Assembly (NCBI GenBank): GCA_015903995.1
Contig: JABMDK010000006.1
Coordinates: 139,273 to 198,252 of the forward strand
Source of the DNA: Nitrospira sp.
GTDB lineage: Bacteria > Nitrospirota > Nitrospiria > Nitrospirales > Nitrospiraceae
Direction: 5' to 3'
DNA length: 58,980 nt
Position numbers and translations under genes: made by a program. Of the stretch, positions 8,102 to 19,500 are shown piece after piece (position 1 is the stretch's first letter; the number at the start of each line of letters is the position of its first letter). The notes below the pieces were generated by a model. The model was given only the letters and a program-made list of their open reading frames with translations, searched no databases and was not told the origin of the DNA.

Positions 8102-8124
8102 CCCGGCTCATTTCTCTGAGCGGG
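8102..8124 (-). other. Stem-loop at the 5' end of the fliC leader
   Basis: The minus strand reads CCCGCTCA, a 6-nt loop, then TGAGC-C-GGG: an 8-bp stem with one bulged C. It lies just after the predicted transcript start. It may protect the flagellin mRNA 5' end or present regulatory sites; this is inference from structure only. Confidence 0.45.
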
Positions 8125-8134
8125 TCTGGTTGCC

Positions 8135-8161
8135 TTATCGGCTGAATCAAGAGGGACTTGA
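8135..8161 (-). promoter_or_regulatory. Sigma28 promoter of fliC
   Basis: Minus strand: -35 TCAAGTCC, 11-nt spacer, -10 GCCGATAA. The -10 is a perfect sigma28 consensus and the spacer is canonical. It predicts a start near 8128 and a leader of about 95 nt. FliA and its antagonist FlgM are both encoded in the window. Confidence 0.85.
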
Positions 8162-8223
8162 GCCGCTCACCAATCGAGTACGAAGAGACTGAGCCGCTGC
8201 TAACGGACACCAATCTGCCGTCA

Positions 8224-8754
8224 CTATCGGACCTCCAACCGCGGTAAAATCTCGTACTCCAAGAGATCCGCTACGCGAACACGGTCTCCGATAGCTCGCG
8301 CCTCCACCAGCTGTTGCACCCAAGGCGCCAGAGCGGATCCCCCGGTCCCTGCCTCCATCGTGGCCGAAACCCCATCGACGAATTCGAGGTAATCGGCCAG
8401 CTGCCCCAACCAGGCATCGAGCCCGGACAGCGACCACGGTCCGAATCCCAACGTCGAGAGCAAGGCCGTTCCCTCCCTGCGCAGCGTCTCTGCGTATTTC
8501 TTGATGGACCCGTCGGCCGCCCGTATGAGCTCAGGCATCGGCTGCGACACCGCCGTCAACTGCCGGAAGCGCACAACCGATTCCGCGAGAAACGCAGGGT
8601 CCAAGTCACGGTCCGTAATCGTACGCTGGTCAAGCTGCAGCTTAGTGACGATACGAGCTCGGGCATGCGCACGTTCACTGACCTCCGTCAGCACCTGTTC
8701 CATCGTCAGCGGCGCGTCGGCGTTCCAGCGGTCTTGATCGAGCATGATTTGCAT
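8224..8754 (-). CDS. Unknown 176-residue protein at the fliC end of the glycosylation island
   Basis: I do not recognise this family. It has no signal peptide or membrane segment. The sequence is mostly helical, with acidic patches, a Gly/Trp-rich turn near the middle (LGFGPWSLSG) and an N-terminal LTMEQVLTEVSERAHARA helix. The start at 8754 is chosen because AGAGGAG lies 8 nt upstream; an alternative ATG at 8772 overlaps the stop of the previous GT9 gene as ATGA. Either way it is coupled to that transferase. Its position as last gene before the flagellin promoter suggests a role in flagellin export, modification or transferase assembly, which is inference. Confidence 0.75.
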   Translation of the reverse strand: MQIMLDQDRWNADAPLTMEQVLTEVSERAHARARIVTKLQLDQRTITDRDLDPAFLAESVVRFRQLTAVSQPMPELIRAADGSIKKYAETLRREGTALLSTLGFGPWSLSGLDAWLGQLADYLEFVDGVSATMEAGTGGSALAPWVQQLVEARAIGDRVRVADLLEYEILPRLEVR

Positions 8755-8768
8755 GGGTCTGTCTCCTC

Positions 8769-10433
8769 TCATTCGATACCGGCATACGAGATAGGTGCGC
8801 GTGCCATCGGAGCGTCCACCCCTGGCGCAGATGCAAGGTGGGTAGCCATGAATTCCGTCTCGCGGCGCCAGCGATGATACGCCGCCGCATGATGCGTCGC
8901 CATTCGCTCCAGTCCTTGCACATTGTCCTGATGCAAGAGGCGAAGCGCCGCCGTGGTGAGCGGTTTTGTAGCCCACGTCGCCGCGCCGACCTGAGCGACC
9001 TTCTGACGCTCCTCCGTTTGAGCCCGCTGCAGCGCCTGAATGGTTTGGACGGGAAGCGGCATGTGCCTGGTGAGCCGAACGATGTGATCAGCCCGTCGGC
9101 AGAGACTGTCGAGCAACGGTCTCATCGCCCGAATACAGGCCACGCCCTCGTCGTGGTCCGGAGCAAGACCGGTGAGCGCCGGCAGCCGGCTCGGCTGGCC
9201 GGTGAACGACTCGTACCAGCGGCGTCGCCAGAAGGCCGCATACCAGGCCACCGCTGCATCTTCGTGGCCGGAGACGAGTTCATACCTACCCAGTTGATCC
9301 GCATCGACACCCGATCGATACAATCGATAGCCCGGTACGGCTGCAGGCAGTGGGCCCTGTCCCACCGCGTACTGCATGAGCGCAGCCACCGCATCGATCG
9401 GCAGCCGCTCTTTACAGGCGTGATGCGAACAGACCTGCTCAAACCCGCAGGGTGCGCACTCCAGATCCGGCTGCATCACCCAATGCCCCGGTCCGTACGG
9501 GCCGGTCTCCTGAAAATCCACATGGCCGACCGAGAGATCAACGACCGGAATCTGCACGCCCACGGCCAAATGCATCGGCCCAGTATCGTTCGTGAGCAAC
9601 AAGCGACAGTCCGCCAGCAGCGCGACCAGCTGCGCCAGCGTCGTGTGCCCGGCGGCATTCTTGATCGCGCTGCGCCCTCCGGCCTCGCGATATGTCCGGA
9701 TGACATCGGCGATCGTGCCCTGTTCCGAATGCGATCCGATAAAGAGGATGCCGCCGTCCCACTGTCGGCTGAAGCGGGCCAACGTCACACCGAAATGCTG
9801 CGGTCGCCAGGCTTTCATGACGTCACTCGCCCCTGCTTGCACCGCAATCCATGCGCGATTCAGCCCGTCGTGGCTCGACAGAAAACGCCTGGCCCAATCT
9901 GCACTTTCAGACGGCGCCGTCACACACAGTGGCGCAAACAAGCCTGGTCTGCTGCCCCCCATCGCATAGACATCGACGAGGTTGAATCGATTGATCCGAC
10001 GGATCTGATGAATATCGGTAAAGTACGCCATCCAGGGATTGTCGATAACTGTCCCACCGTCCCACGCGCTTCGCGCACCTCGGATATCAGGGGCACCGAC
10101 GTACTCAGCCAACAGCGCGCTGGGCCGGTTGAACGTCAGATTGACGATGCGATCGTAGCGACGCCGGCTCAAGTCCTCGGCCCATGCTGCGACTTCTCGA
10201 TACAGCACGACGGTATCCTTGACACAGGCACGGCTCTCATCGATCAACGCATGAAAATCGTACGCGATGATATCCCGCAACCCGTTCAGCATAGAGGCCA
10301 CGGGAGCGAATTGCCGATCGACCACGAGATCCACCGCTACACTGGGCCATTCTTCCCTGAGACGCGCCAACAGAGCGCCCATCTGCACGAGATCCCCCAT
10401 GCGGGTAATATTGAGGATCAACACTTGTTTCAT
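8769..10433 (-). CDS. GT9-family glycosyltransferase (heptosyltransferase-like) with C-terminal extension
   Basis: About 554 residues from the chosen Met (MKQVLILNITRMGDLVQM), which is the usual start of GT9 proteins. A longer frame to 10523 runs into a palindromic repeat and is rejected. The N-terminal Rossmann half carries the RxGDLV motif; the C-terminal half carries NDTGPMHLAVG, the GT9 donor-site motif, and a Cys cluster (CAPCG...C...C) common in GT9 enzymes of surface glycan loci. GT9 enzymes transfer heptose or related sugars from ADP- or NDP-donors. The last ~200 residues are an extra helical domain of unknown role. There are no membrane segments, consistent with a cytoplasmic enzyme. 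Confidence 0.85.
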   Translation of the reverse strand: MKQVLILNITRMGDLVQMGALLARLREEWPSVAVDLVVDRQFAPVASMLNGLRDIIAYDFHALIDESRACVKDTVVLYREVAAWAEDLSRRRYDRIVNLTFNRPSALLAEYVGAPDIRGARSAWDGGTVIDNPWMAYFTDIHQIRRINRFNLVDVYAMGGSRPGLFAPLCVTAPSESADWARRFLSSHDGLNRAWIAVQAGASDVMKAWRPQHFGVTLARFSRQWDGGILFIGSHSEQGTIADVIRTYREAGGRSAIKNAAGHTTLAQLVALLADCRLLLTNDTGPMHLAVGVQIPVVDLSVGHVDFQETGPYGPGHWVMQPDLECAPCGFEQVCSHHACKERLPIDAVAALMQYAVGQGPLPAAVPGYRLYRSGVDADQLGRYELVSGHEDAAVAWYAAFWRRRWYESFTGQPSRLPALTGLAPDHDEGVACIRAMRPLLDSLCRRADHIVRLTRHMPLPVQTIQALQRAQTEERQKVAQVGAATWATKPLTTAALRLLHQDNVQGLERMATHHAAAYHRWRRETEFMATHLASAPGVDAPMARAPISYAGIE

Positions 10434-10488
10434 CGCTGCATCAGGCGTACACGGCATGTGTGAATTCACTGCGTCCTTATTTGTACCC

Positions 10489-10554
10489 CGTGAAGCGTAT
10501 CTCGCAAAGCAAATGAGATACACTTGCGTTCCGTTCTGCGCTTCACGAAATACG
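10489..10554. repeat. Palindromic intergenic repeat, copy 1
   Basis: CGTGAAGCG (10489-10497) pairs with CGCTTCACG (10539-10547). Inside, GTATCTC (10497-10503) pairs with GAGATAC (10515-10521), giving a nested stem-loop, and an ATACG tail follows. The left arm CGTGAAGCGTATCTCG recurs exactly at 50132-50147. The element fills the gap between two transferase genes. It resembles REP or small MITE-type dispersed repeats. Confidence 0.75.
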
Positions 10555-10556
10555 TA

Positions 10557-12374
10557 TCAGACAAGGTCCCTCGTTTCCGCCCGATAACTATCCAGCATCA
10601 GGATCAACAGCTCCTCGCGCGCCAATTCCCGACCGGCGCCGTTCGCCTTGATCTGGGCCGCCACATCCTTGAGCTCCACGCGTTGGCCCGGCGGAAATCG
10701 CCGGAGCAATGCCGCAAGCTCGGGCGACGAATCGGCACGCCGCGCCAGCACACCGGCGTCACGATCACCCCGCACCATGGCTCCTATTCGATCCGGCTGA
10801 TGCATACCGATCGCCGCCAACAGCTCGCGCATACGATGTGCATAGGTATGCTGCGCCAACACACGGCGGCGCGCGGCGGCGGCGATGTCACACCGTCCGG
10901 ACGAATCGGCAAGCCAGGTGCGGATGAGCGACGGGACATCGGCCGCCTCGGTGAACCGGATCAGCTCATTGGGAGCGAACAGATCGGGAAGAAGTGATCG
11001 CTCGTCGACCAGTTGAAACGCGCCGCACGCCGCCAGCTCAAACGTCCGGGGATTGACGAAGTCCGCCTCCGGATCGAGCCCGTCGCCAGCATAGGAATGA
11101 AGATTCAGATTGACGGACGTGGCGTTGAAGACTTTGATGCAGGTTTCCATATCGATACGGGCGCCTCCGCGCTGGAGCACCGAGGCAAGACCATCCGCGC
11201 CGTCCCATTCATTGCCCCAAAGCTTGAACGACCAGTCCTTCGAGAGCCATCCAGGAAGCACCGTGCGTCGATTGGCATACCCCGCTCCGACGAACGACAC
11301 ATCGGCGCCATATTCGGCCTGTTCAGGCTCGGTGAGCTCCAGGCGTCGATGCAAGGCGGGATCGGCGGCCATCGGCAGATACTTGACCTGGCGTGCCCCC
11401 GCTCGCGTGAGCGCATCCACGCACGACGCTTGTTGGATGACGAACCAATAATCATACCCGCCCGCCAATTGCTGCCAATAGGTCAGGTGCCGATAGTTTT
11501 CGACGAACCACATGGCAGTGAGAAATTTCTTTTTACGCAGATGCTCTAGTACCGCAAGATTCAACGGCGCCTGTGCGAGCGCCAAGACGAGATCCGGAGG
11601 ATCTTCCGCAAGATGCGTCACTACACCCAAACTCAGCAGATCGGCAAACCGGCCTTGCATCGTGAGGCGATGCCGCGAATCTCGGTAGGATGCAAACTGC
11701 TCATAACTCGTCTGATACGGACTCTGATCCAACCAGCTGACCCGATGGCCCAACGATTCCAATGCCGCAACCGTATGGTGTGCGATCGGGAGCGAGCCGC
11801 CGTAGATCGGTCCGACGACTGCGACATGCAGTCGTCCACCCTCCTTGGCCGCAACGACCCGTCGAAGCTCCGTTTCCAAGTCGCGATGGGCGTCCGCATG
11901 CAGACACGCCGCCGGTCCGTACGTCATGAACCGAAGCGGCGCCGCCTGTGTAGCCAGCTGCTCGGCCATGGCCACCGGCGTTCCCCATATCCATTCGACC
12001 CTGCTGACCCAGGCCTCCATCGGTCTGGTCGACACAGCATCTTTGAACTCAGCCACATCCGGCACGACGACCGCCAGCCTCGCCCCCTGAGGCTTGAGCG
12101 CGACCAAGGCCTCGACGTGATAGAGCAAACCGACACCAAGCACGACCCCGAGTTCGCCCGCTTTCCATTCGAGCAAGTGGGATTCGGCCCATGTGCGGGC
12201 TTCTTTGCGCGGATCATATCCGCTGTGAACCCATCGCCCTTCGTGCGTTGCCGATGGACTTCCCTCCCGAGACGGCACGACGGTCAAGAGACCGCCAGGG
12301 CTCTCCTGCGTGGTCTGGACAAGCGCCGGGTACCGTGTGCGAAGGCCTTCGAGATTCTGCGCCAGATAGTTCAT
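10557..12374 (-). CDS. CgeB-type glycosyltransferase with extra N-terminal domain
   Basis: 605 residues. Residues ~180-540 fit the CgeB/DUF3880 transferase fold: LHVAVVGPIYGG at the N-lobe, DVSFVGAGYANRR at the lobe junction, then a Glyco_trans_1_2-like lobe with LNLHSYAGDG and FVNPRTFELAACGAFQLVDE. The first ~170 residues (LGVVLGVGLLYHVEAL, LAVVVPDVAEF) resemble the N-terminal Rossmann-like part seen in Maf/DUF115 flagellin-modification proteins. The ATG overlaps the upstream GT9 stop (TGATG), so the two are translationally coupled. It probably adds a sugar to the island's glycan; donor and acceptor are unknown. Confidence 0.8.
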   Translation of the reverse strand: MNYLAQNLEGLRTRYPALVQTTQESPGGLLTVVPSREGSPSATHEGRWVHSGYDPRKEARTWAESHLLEWKAGELGVVLGVGLLYHVEALVALKPQGARLAVVVPDVAEFKDAVSTRPMEAWVSRVEWIWGTPVAMAEQLATQAAPLRFMTYGPAACLHADAHRDLETELRRVVAAKEGGRLHVAVVGPIYGGSLPIAHHTVAALESLGHRVSWLDQSPYQTSYEQFASYRDSRHRLTMQGRFADLLSLGVVTHLAEDPPDLVLALAQAPLNLAVLEHLRKKKFLTAMWFVENYRHLTYWQQLAGGYDYWFVIQQASCVDALTRAGARQVKYLPMAADPALHRRLELTEPEQAEYGADVSFVGAGYANRRTVLPGWLSKDWSFKLWGNEWDGADGLASVLQRGGARIDMETCIKVFNATSVNLNLHSYAGDGLDPEADFVNPRTFELAACGAFQLVDERSLLPDLFAPNELIRFTEAADVPSLIRTWLADSSGRCDIAAAARRRVLAQHTYAHRMRELLAAIGMHQPDRIGAMVRGDRDAGVLARRADSSPELAALLRRFPPGQRVELKDVAAQIKANGAGRELAREELLILMLDSYRAETRDLV

Positions 12375-13522
12375 CAGAGGGCCGGCTCCAGTGTATGCCA
12401 GAGCGCTTCCCGTTCAGGCGGGGCAATGGCCGCCTGGCCGACCGGCGCATAGTAGGCGCCCCATGTATCGCAGTGGCTCATCCATACGCTCCAACCTTCC
12501 GGTGCCTGATAACCCTGTTCCAATACCGCTGCAACGGTTTCGTCGACCGGCCAGGTTTCCTCTCTCGCCTCGTCGGCCTGCCACACGACATGATCGACGC
12601 CATACGGTCCGGTTTCATGGACCCGTGCCCGCGCAAAATACCAACCGATCACCGGTCTGCCGAGCGCCGCAGCAAGATGCAGCGGGCCTGTGTCCGAACC
12701 GACGACTCGATGGCATCGAGCGAGAATGGCGGCAAGCTGTGACAGCGAGGTGCGACCGGTCGTGTCCCAAATCCGTCCCAGAACCGACGGAGGCAACGGC
12801 GCTTGAATCTCCGCCGCTCGTTCACACTCTGTTCCGACCAGCACGACACGACCCTGCGGTGCGGACGCGAAAAAGGAGTTGATCCACCGGCGCCAGACCT
12901 TCGTGGGCACACACCGCTCGGCCTCCCCTGCTCCCACAATGAGGGCGATCCACGGAGCACCCTGTTTGCCGATTGGTTCCAAATCATCAGGCAATCGGAC
13001 AACCGGAGGATCGAGCGTGACGACATATCCTGGAGGAGAGACTCCACAGAGCCCGCAAAACGCATCCGCCAAATGTACGCGTTGCCCCAGCCGCCGCTGC
13101 GCCACATCGCGTACGTAGGCGGCCCAGGGCGTCAAGGCATCGCCGAGCGGCCCATGCAACACCGGTCCTTGCACCTCGCGAGCCAATAAGGAGCCGGCCA
13201 CCAACGCCCGACGATGTTGATTGAGAACATAGGCACAATCATACCGGTCCGGTGCCAATTTCATGAGCGTTGTTTCTATTTCCACCAGATGCTCCGCTCG
13301 CAGGTCTTGTTGGGCAGCCATCGCCCGCTGTTGCCAGGCCGCTCCGTCCCACTCGAGAACCTTCTCAATGCCCGGCAGGAGACGCCCCACCTCTGCCAAA
13401 TGAGACGGGCAGAGGAGATCGAACTGCGTCTCGGGATGACGCACATGGAGTTGCGTCATCGCCGGCAGCGACTGCAGGAGATCCCCCAATCGAGCCAGTT
13501 GTATGACGAGTGCGCGTGACAT
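12374..13522 (-). CDS. GT9-family glycosyltransferase (heptosyltransferase-like)
   Basis: 382 residues, the normal GT9 length. It begins MSRALVIQLARLGDLLQSLP (RxGDLLxSLP motif), and the C-terminal lobe carries GSDTGPLHLAAALGRPVIGWYF, the conserved donor-site motif. It probably transfers heptose or a related sugar in the cytoplasm. It lacks the Cys cluster and long C-terminal domain of the paralogue at 8769. It overlaps the next gene by one base (TGATG) and is 57 nt downstream of the giant transferase, so it belongs to the same transcription unit. Confidence 0.88.
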   Translation of the reverse strand: MSRALVIQLARLGDLLQSLPAMTQLHVRHPETQFDLLCPSHLAEVGRLLPGIEKVLEWDGAAWQQRAMAAQQDLRAEHLVEIETTLMKLAPDRYDCAYVLNQHRRALVAGSLLAREVQGPVLHGPLGDALTPWAAYVRDVAQRRLGQRVHLADAFCGLCGVSPPGYVVTLDPPVVRLPDDLEPIGKQGAPWIALIVGAGEAERCVPTKVWRRWINSFFASAPQGRVVLVGTECERAAEIQAPLPPSVLGRIWDTTGRTSLSQLAAILARCHRVVGSDTGPLHLAAALGRPVIGWYFARARVHETGPYGVDHVVWQADEAREETWPVDETVAAVLEQGYQAPEGWSVWMSHCDTWGAYYAPVGQAAIAPPEREALWHTLEPAL

Positions 13523-13579
13523 GCTTCCTGTCTATGGTTCGCCCCTAAGCCGACAGCGGATACCGCACACTGAGACGCG

Positions 13580-16500
13580 TCACGAATGTGCGGCTTCCAT
13601 CATCGGCACGGCTTGTTTCGCTGCGATCGCCTGTCCAAGTTCGATCAAGCCGTCGTATGTCGGTGCCAATGTGCGCAGGGTGTCGTATTCTTGACGGGCA
13701 GCCTCGACCTCTTCTCCTCGAACCAGCACACCGGCCAGCGCAAAACGGATCGCCAAGTCGGCCGGATTGCGCGACAGGTATTTGCGTAGATGCCGGCTTA
13801 GTTCACCCCAACGGTTTTGCCCGGTGCCGGCCCGCAAGAGCCAATGGATCGCTTCGGCATCATCCGGAAACTCCTCCAATACTTGCAGAAACCGTTCCCA
13901 AGCGCCTTGCGTATAGGCGCGACCCAACGAGGCCATCCCCATCCCCATCAGGCACTTTTTACGATTGGCCCCGCCACGCAATGCCGACTCAAATGCGGCC
14001 TCGGCTGACTCGTATTGTTCCCGCTGCATGCACAGCACACCTTTCATCAACAATCCTTCCGCATGATTCGGGGAAGACGCGAGCAGGGTCCGGAGATGTT
14101 CTTCCGCCCCCGCCAAGTTCTTCTGTTCGAGCAAGGTTCGGATCAGTGCGGCCCGCTCAGCCGGTGCGTCGACCAACGCCAGATAGCGCGAGAGAAACTT
14201 GGTACGACTGATCGGCTCCTGAAGGCGTTCCGCCACCATCGCTCCCCAGGACAACACAAATCGGTCGTTCGGCCAATTCTCCACCAGCCCTAGTTCACGC
14301 TTTACAGATTCCCAATCCTTCTTCACCGCAGCCGCTTGCACAGCCGCAACATGAGCCCATGCCGCCCGATCACAGATGTCAATCAAGGGCTTCACGTCTG
14401 TCGCAAACTTCTCATCCTGAGGTCCACCAACTAGCTTGAATCCATCAATGTGGTAGTAGAAGTCTGCGTCTTCTATCCACCAATGGTCACCCCAGCGTTC
14501 TCCCAACAGCCGGGCGTTCTGCTCATCACGATCGCTACGGCCTGACGTCTGACTTTCCAAGTGATAGACCACGCTCCGCGGCTGGTAGATCACATGATGC
14601 CCTTGCTCTCGAACTTTTAGACAGAGGTCCACGTCTTCGAATCCATTGATGAAACACTCATCAAACCCCTTCACTTTCTCGAAGACTTCCCGGCGAATCA
14701 GCATGCAGGCCGCCGTCACCGCTTGAAATTCTCGTCGCTGATTGACCGCGGACATGGTACTCGGAGCTGCGCGATAGATGTGATACGGAATCACACGCGA
14801 CCGCATAAACACCACGCCGGCATGTTGCACCGTGCCATCGGGATACAACAGTTTGCTGCCGACGATGCCCACATCCGAATGGGCATCCACTTCGGATACC
14901 AGCGGGGGAAGCCAGCCTGGTTGTGGAATCGTGTCGTTGTTCAAGAACACCAGGTACTTGCCGTGCGCTGCCCGTGCGCCTTGATTACAGGCTTTGGCAA
15001 AGCCAAGATTTTCCTGATTGGTGATGACTTGAATGTCACCGCCGAGCGTCGAGAGAAAAGACGCGGTGTCATCGGTCGAGTGGTTATCGACCACAATCAG
15101 CTCCCATGAGATATCATCGGTCGTTTTGGCCAGAGCTTCGATACACTGACGAGTCAATTCACATCGATTCCATACCGGTATGATGATGGAGCAGGCGCAA
15201 GACTTCACGGATGCTTCAGCCTGGAACTTTTGAAGATGCCGCTGCTGGGCCTCACGGATAGCGGCATTGCCTTCTGCATAGGGTGCGTACTTGCGATAAA
15301 TAATCTCCGTCGTGCGCTTATAGGTATCTCGTGTTCTGCTTGTCATGGACGAACCGTCACTTCTCCAGGTGAACTCGGCTGTCCTCACCGCCAGATGCTT
15401 GAAGGGAAACCGGGTGGCCATCCTGATCCAGAGATCCCAATCTTCATGCGCGAACAGCGATTCGTCGAACCCCCCCACCTCGTCCAAACATTGCCGCGCA
15501 TGCATGACACACAACACGGGGAAGTAATTGCTGATCAGGAGATCGACCGGACTGAACTCATTCGAGTACGGCACATCGCGCGCGGTCTCGACATATCCGC
15601 CGTCGACCTGTCGTTCATGCACGCGCCAGGCATCCGTATAGGCCACGCGGCATTCATGCCGATCCAGATACGCGACGAGCGTTTCCAAATGATTCGGGAG
15701 ATACCGGTCGTCGTCGTCGAGATAGGCGATGTAGGTACCCTTCGCCGCGCGAAGTCCGCTGTTGCGGGCCGCGGCCAATCCGCGGTTCCGATCGTGACGG
15801 ATGATCGTAATCCGGTGCCGATCGGCGCAGGCGTCGATGACGGCTCCCACCTCGCAACCTGCGTCGTTGACGACAACGACCTCAAAGTCTTGATAGGTCT
15901 GTGCCGCCAGACTGGCGAGCGCTGTCTTTAGACGCTCCGGCCGATTGTATGTCGGCACGATGACCGACACCTTCGGCGCGCGCGTAAAGGGAATGGGGCG
16001 TGGATCGGCGGTTCGCTGACAAACCCACACTTGATAAATAGGAAGCAGATTCATGGAGCGCAGATCGGCCGGCGTGGGAGCCGGGATGTATCGGAGACTC
16101 GACGGTTCGACGTGGACACGTTCGAGGCCCAGTTCCGAGAATCCCTGCGATACAAACAACGCGCGCAACTGGTCTTCGGTAACCCAATCTTCCACCGGTT
16201 GATTCGGCGGTGCGATCCTCTTCCACTGTTCCCACATTTCGCCGCGTGGCGTCGTGAGAATGAGGTAGCCGTCTGGCCTGAGCAGTTGAGCCAGTTGTGC
16301 AAGGAATGCTTCCTTTTGTCCGTGCGGGACATGTTCGATGACTTCGGACGTAAGCACGACGTCGTAGGGAGCAAAATCCGAACGACTCAAGACACTCTCC
16401 GCCGTGCCAACTTCGAATCTGAGGTGAGGGAACAGCTTGCGCGCGTGCTCAACGACGGCGGCGACCGGCTCAATGCCCTCACAGGTCCCGTACATTGTCG

Positions 16501-19500
16501 CAAGATTGGTCAACCAGCCTCGTCCGCAGCCGATGTCTAAGATTCTCAGCTGCTTGTTCGGCCCCTGCTCCCGAACACGGCGCAAGATGTACTCCAAGAA
16601 TGCCGCGATCTTGCTCCAGCGGCTCGCCTCATCCGCGTTCGGATGGGGCGTCGACCACATCGGCGAGTTGACGAACAGGTTCTTATAAAACGTGTCTGAG
16701 TGCATGCCCCCTCCGTTGGTCTGTCCAACCACGTCGCTTACCGACTGCCCGTTTCCTGCCGTTGTTGTTTCGCTTGCCCCCAACCTCACTCGCGCTAATT
16801 GACCGGCAAATGCCTGTCGTTGCGCAGTCGTACGTTCAGCCACGTCAGCCGGCATGGTATAGGATCTGCTCAACCGTCCCGTTTCAATCAATTCGATCCA
16901 CCCCTCCAGCACGGCAGACCATTGGTGACAGGCTTCCCAATGCGCGTAGCCCGTTTCACCGAGCGCACGGCACAAGGTCGGTTCCTGCATCAGTCGCACT
17001 ACGGCCCGCTTAAAGCTGTCTAAAGGAAGCACCACGCCACCGGCCTGTTCATGTGCGGCGTCGCATTCGGGCGTCGCCATCCACGGCAAGCGATGGCTCA
17101 TGGCTTCAAGAATGCACAACGGAGAGGCTTCCGCATGTGAAGGTACGACCAGCACATTCGCCGCCTGCATGGCCGCCGCGACGCCCTCGGGCGAAAGCCC
17201 TGGAATATAGAGGACCTCCGGTCGACCGGCCAGCGCCTGCCGTACTTGCTCGACATACCCAGTGTCGTCTGTCTGGTGGCCGACCAACACAAGTTTTGCG
17301 CCTTGCGGCATGGTTGCAAATGCCTGAAGCAGCCCTAAGTGATTTTTAACCGGGTAGAGATTCGCGACATGGAGAATGATGAACGCATCAGGCGCAATGC
17401 CGTGCTCCTCGCGAAACGCCCCCTTGGCCTGTATGGCTCGGATGCCGTTGGGCAGATAGGTCGCCGTGAGCCCATGGCGTCCGAAAAAAGAGGCATCGCA
17501 ACCGTGTTTCGACAACACCACCAACTGATGCGCATGGGCCACGAGCTGAATCACGAGGTCTTTGACCTGACTCATGCCGGACAAGAGGTCGCAAATTTCT
17601 TTATTCAGTGTCGGTTGAACAATGAGTCTGGTCCGGTCCGGCAACGGACGAGTCATCGCTCCATAGAACAGAGGGTTGACCGGTGCGCCCAACATGACAC
17701 AGGCGTCGTACTGTCTGGAGCCGATCAGCCGCTCCACTTCCAGCGCGCAGGCAGGAACAGACCCTACTTGACGGTCATGGGGAGACAGTGTGATGACCTT
17801 GACCCCTCTGTGCGTCGTTGCGTGACGCCCGGCATGAGGATAGGCGGCAACGTCGACATGGTATCCATGGGCCAGCAGTCCGACCCCCAGCTCTTCCGCG
17901 ACACACTCCACTCCTCCGATCGAGGGCCAGAAATGCGGCGTCACAATCAGCACTGATTGGGTCGGCGATCCGTTTTCCCACTTCGTGGCACAGCCAACAA
18001 CGGTGGACATCCGACTTTGATCACCCTCGCCCTTCCACTGCACCTGTTCAAAGGGGATCGGCCTATGCACGGGCGGCGACGCTTCTCGCGCAGCAGCATA
18101 GGATTGCGTCAGCGGTGGATTCGACAGAAAGAGCCGCCTGAACACATCAAGTTCCGCGAGCTCGTAGAGACGGGCATCCTTCTCGCGGTCGGGCGCCAGC
18201 GGGGCGCAGATAATACCGTGCGCCGCGCCCAACAATGCAAACAGCTGGAGTGGATCGCCGGTTTGGCGAAACGCATCTGCCTTGCGGCGGATGTCCGACG
18301 TCAGAACATTCCATTGCCGGATATCCTTCTCATACATCGTCTTGTAGCGCCGGTAGATGCTGTCGACCGTGTAGGACGTGCCATGACGACCCTTGACGTC
18401 CGGATGGAGAATCCATTGGATGCCGCGACGCCCCATCTGCTCCAGAAGATCCATCTCGCTGGCTTTGATATCTCGGAACGCCAACGACTGCATGAGCGCC
18501 GTTCGATAGATCTTGACCCCCTGGATCGGCAACCCTCGATCATCGTCGAACAGGTGGAAACAGATCATCCCCACATCATCGGGCGCCTGCCGGATCGTGG
18601 CCTCCATCGAAGCCACCGCATCCAGATGGAGCATCATGTCCTCATCGACCTGAATAAAGAACTCGGTCGCACACCCTGTGATCATCCGTTGCGCCGCCGC
18701 ACTGAAGGGGCAAACGTTTCGGATGACCTCCAGCTTGAACGATGTCCCTTCCTGTTTGTGTAGGGACTCCAGGCAAGCCGCACATACAGGATCATCCACC
18801 GTCAACACGAAGACCGTCGTCGCAACCTGTGCCTCCGATTCAGACTTGTGGACAGTTGGCATGACCACTGGTGAAGACGAGCATGCGCCAGTCGATTGTT
18901 TCTCAGCGGCAATTCCGTAATCCGGTTCCTTTCCAGTCTCAATCCACTCCAGGACTTGCTGCATGCGCCGTTCCGCCGTGTGATAGGTGTGCACCTTGCG
19001 CTGTCCCTGAGAGCCTATCGTTCTGGCGAACTGCTTATCCGTAAGAATGCGATCAATCTGGTGTGCCAATGCGCTCGGATCATCGGGTGAGAACAGCAGG
19101 ATCTCCCGGTTGTCCTCAAACAAGGCATTGACTCTGGGCCTGTCGGGAATGCGCCAGGAAATGACCGGGCGTCCTACCGCCATAGCTTCATACACCCGGC
19201 CGCCGAAACAGCGAGTCAGACCGGGAAGGTTGACGATACCGGCCCAGTCGGCGAGTCCCGACAACCAGTCGTGAAACTCTCCCTCGCGCACAGTGTGTAG
19301 GGCCCGAACGTACCGCTCCAGATCTACAGCAGTCACCAATGGAAGATGTCTCACCCGCTCACTTGAAATCGATTGGAGTTCATCGAACTTCCGTTGATTC
19401 GGCGTGTATTGAACCGGCGCGTTCGCAAACGTCATTCGCTCACGCAGCAGAGGATGCTCGATCCACCGGGCGCGTTCACCATACACATTGCCGTGGAAGA

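Noticed and set aside
8838-10463. 541-codon open frame on the plus strand opposite the GT9 gene
   Set aside because: Antisense shadow of a conserved transferase; composition is Arg/His/Pro-rich and no domain or ribosome site supports it.
10434-10523. N-terminal extension of the GT9 protein
   Set aside because: It runs through the palindromic repeat and does not look like protein; MKQVLILNITRMGD is the normal family start.
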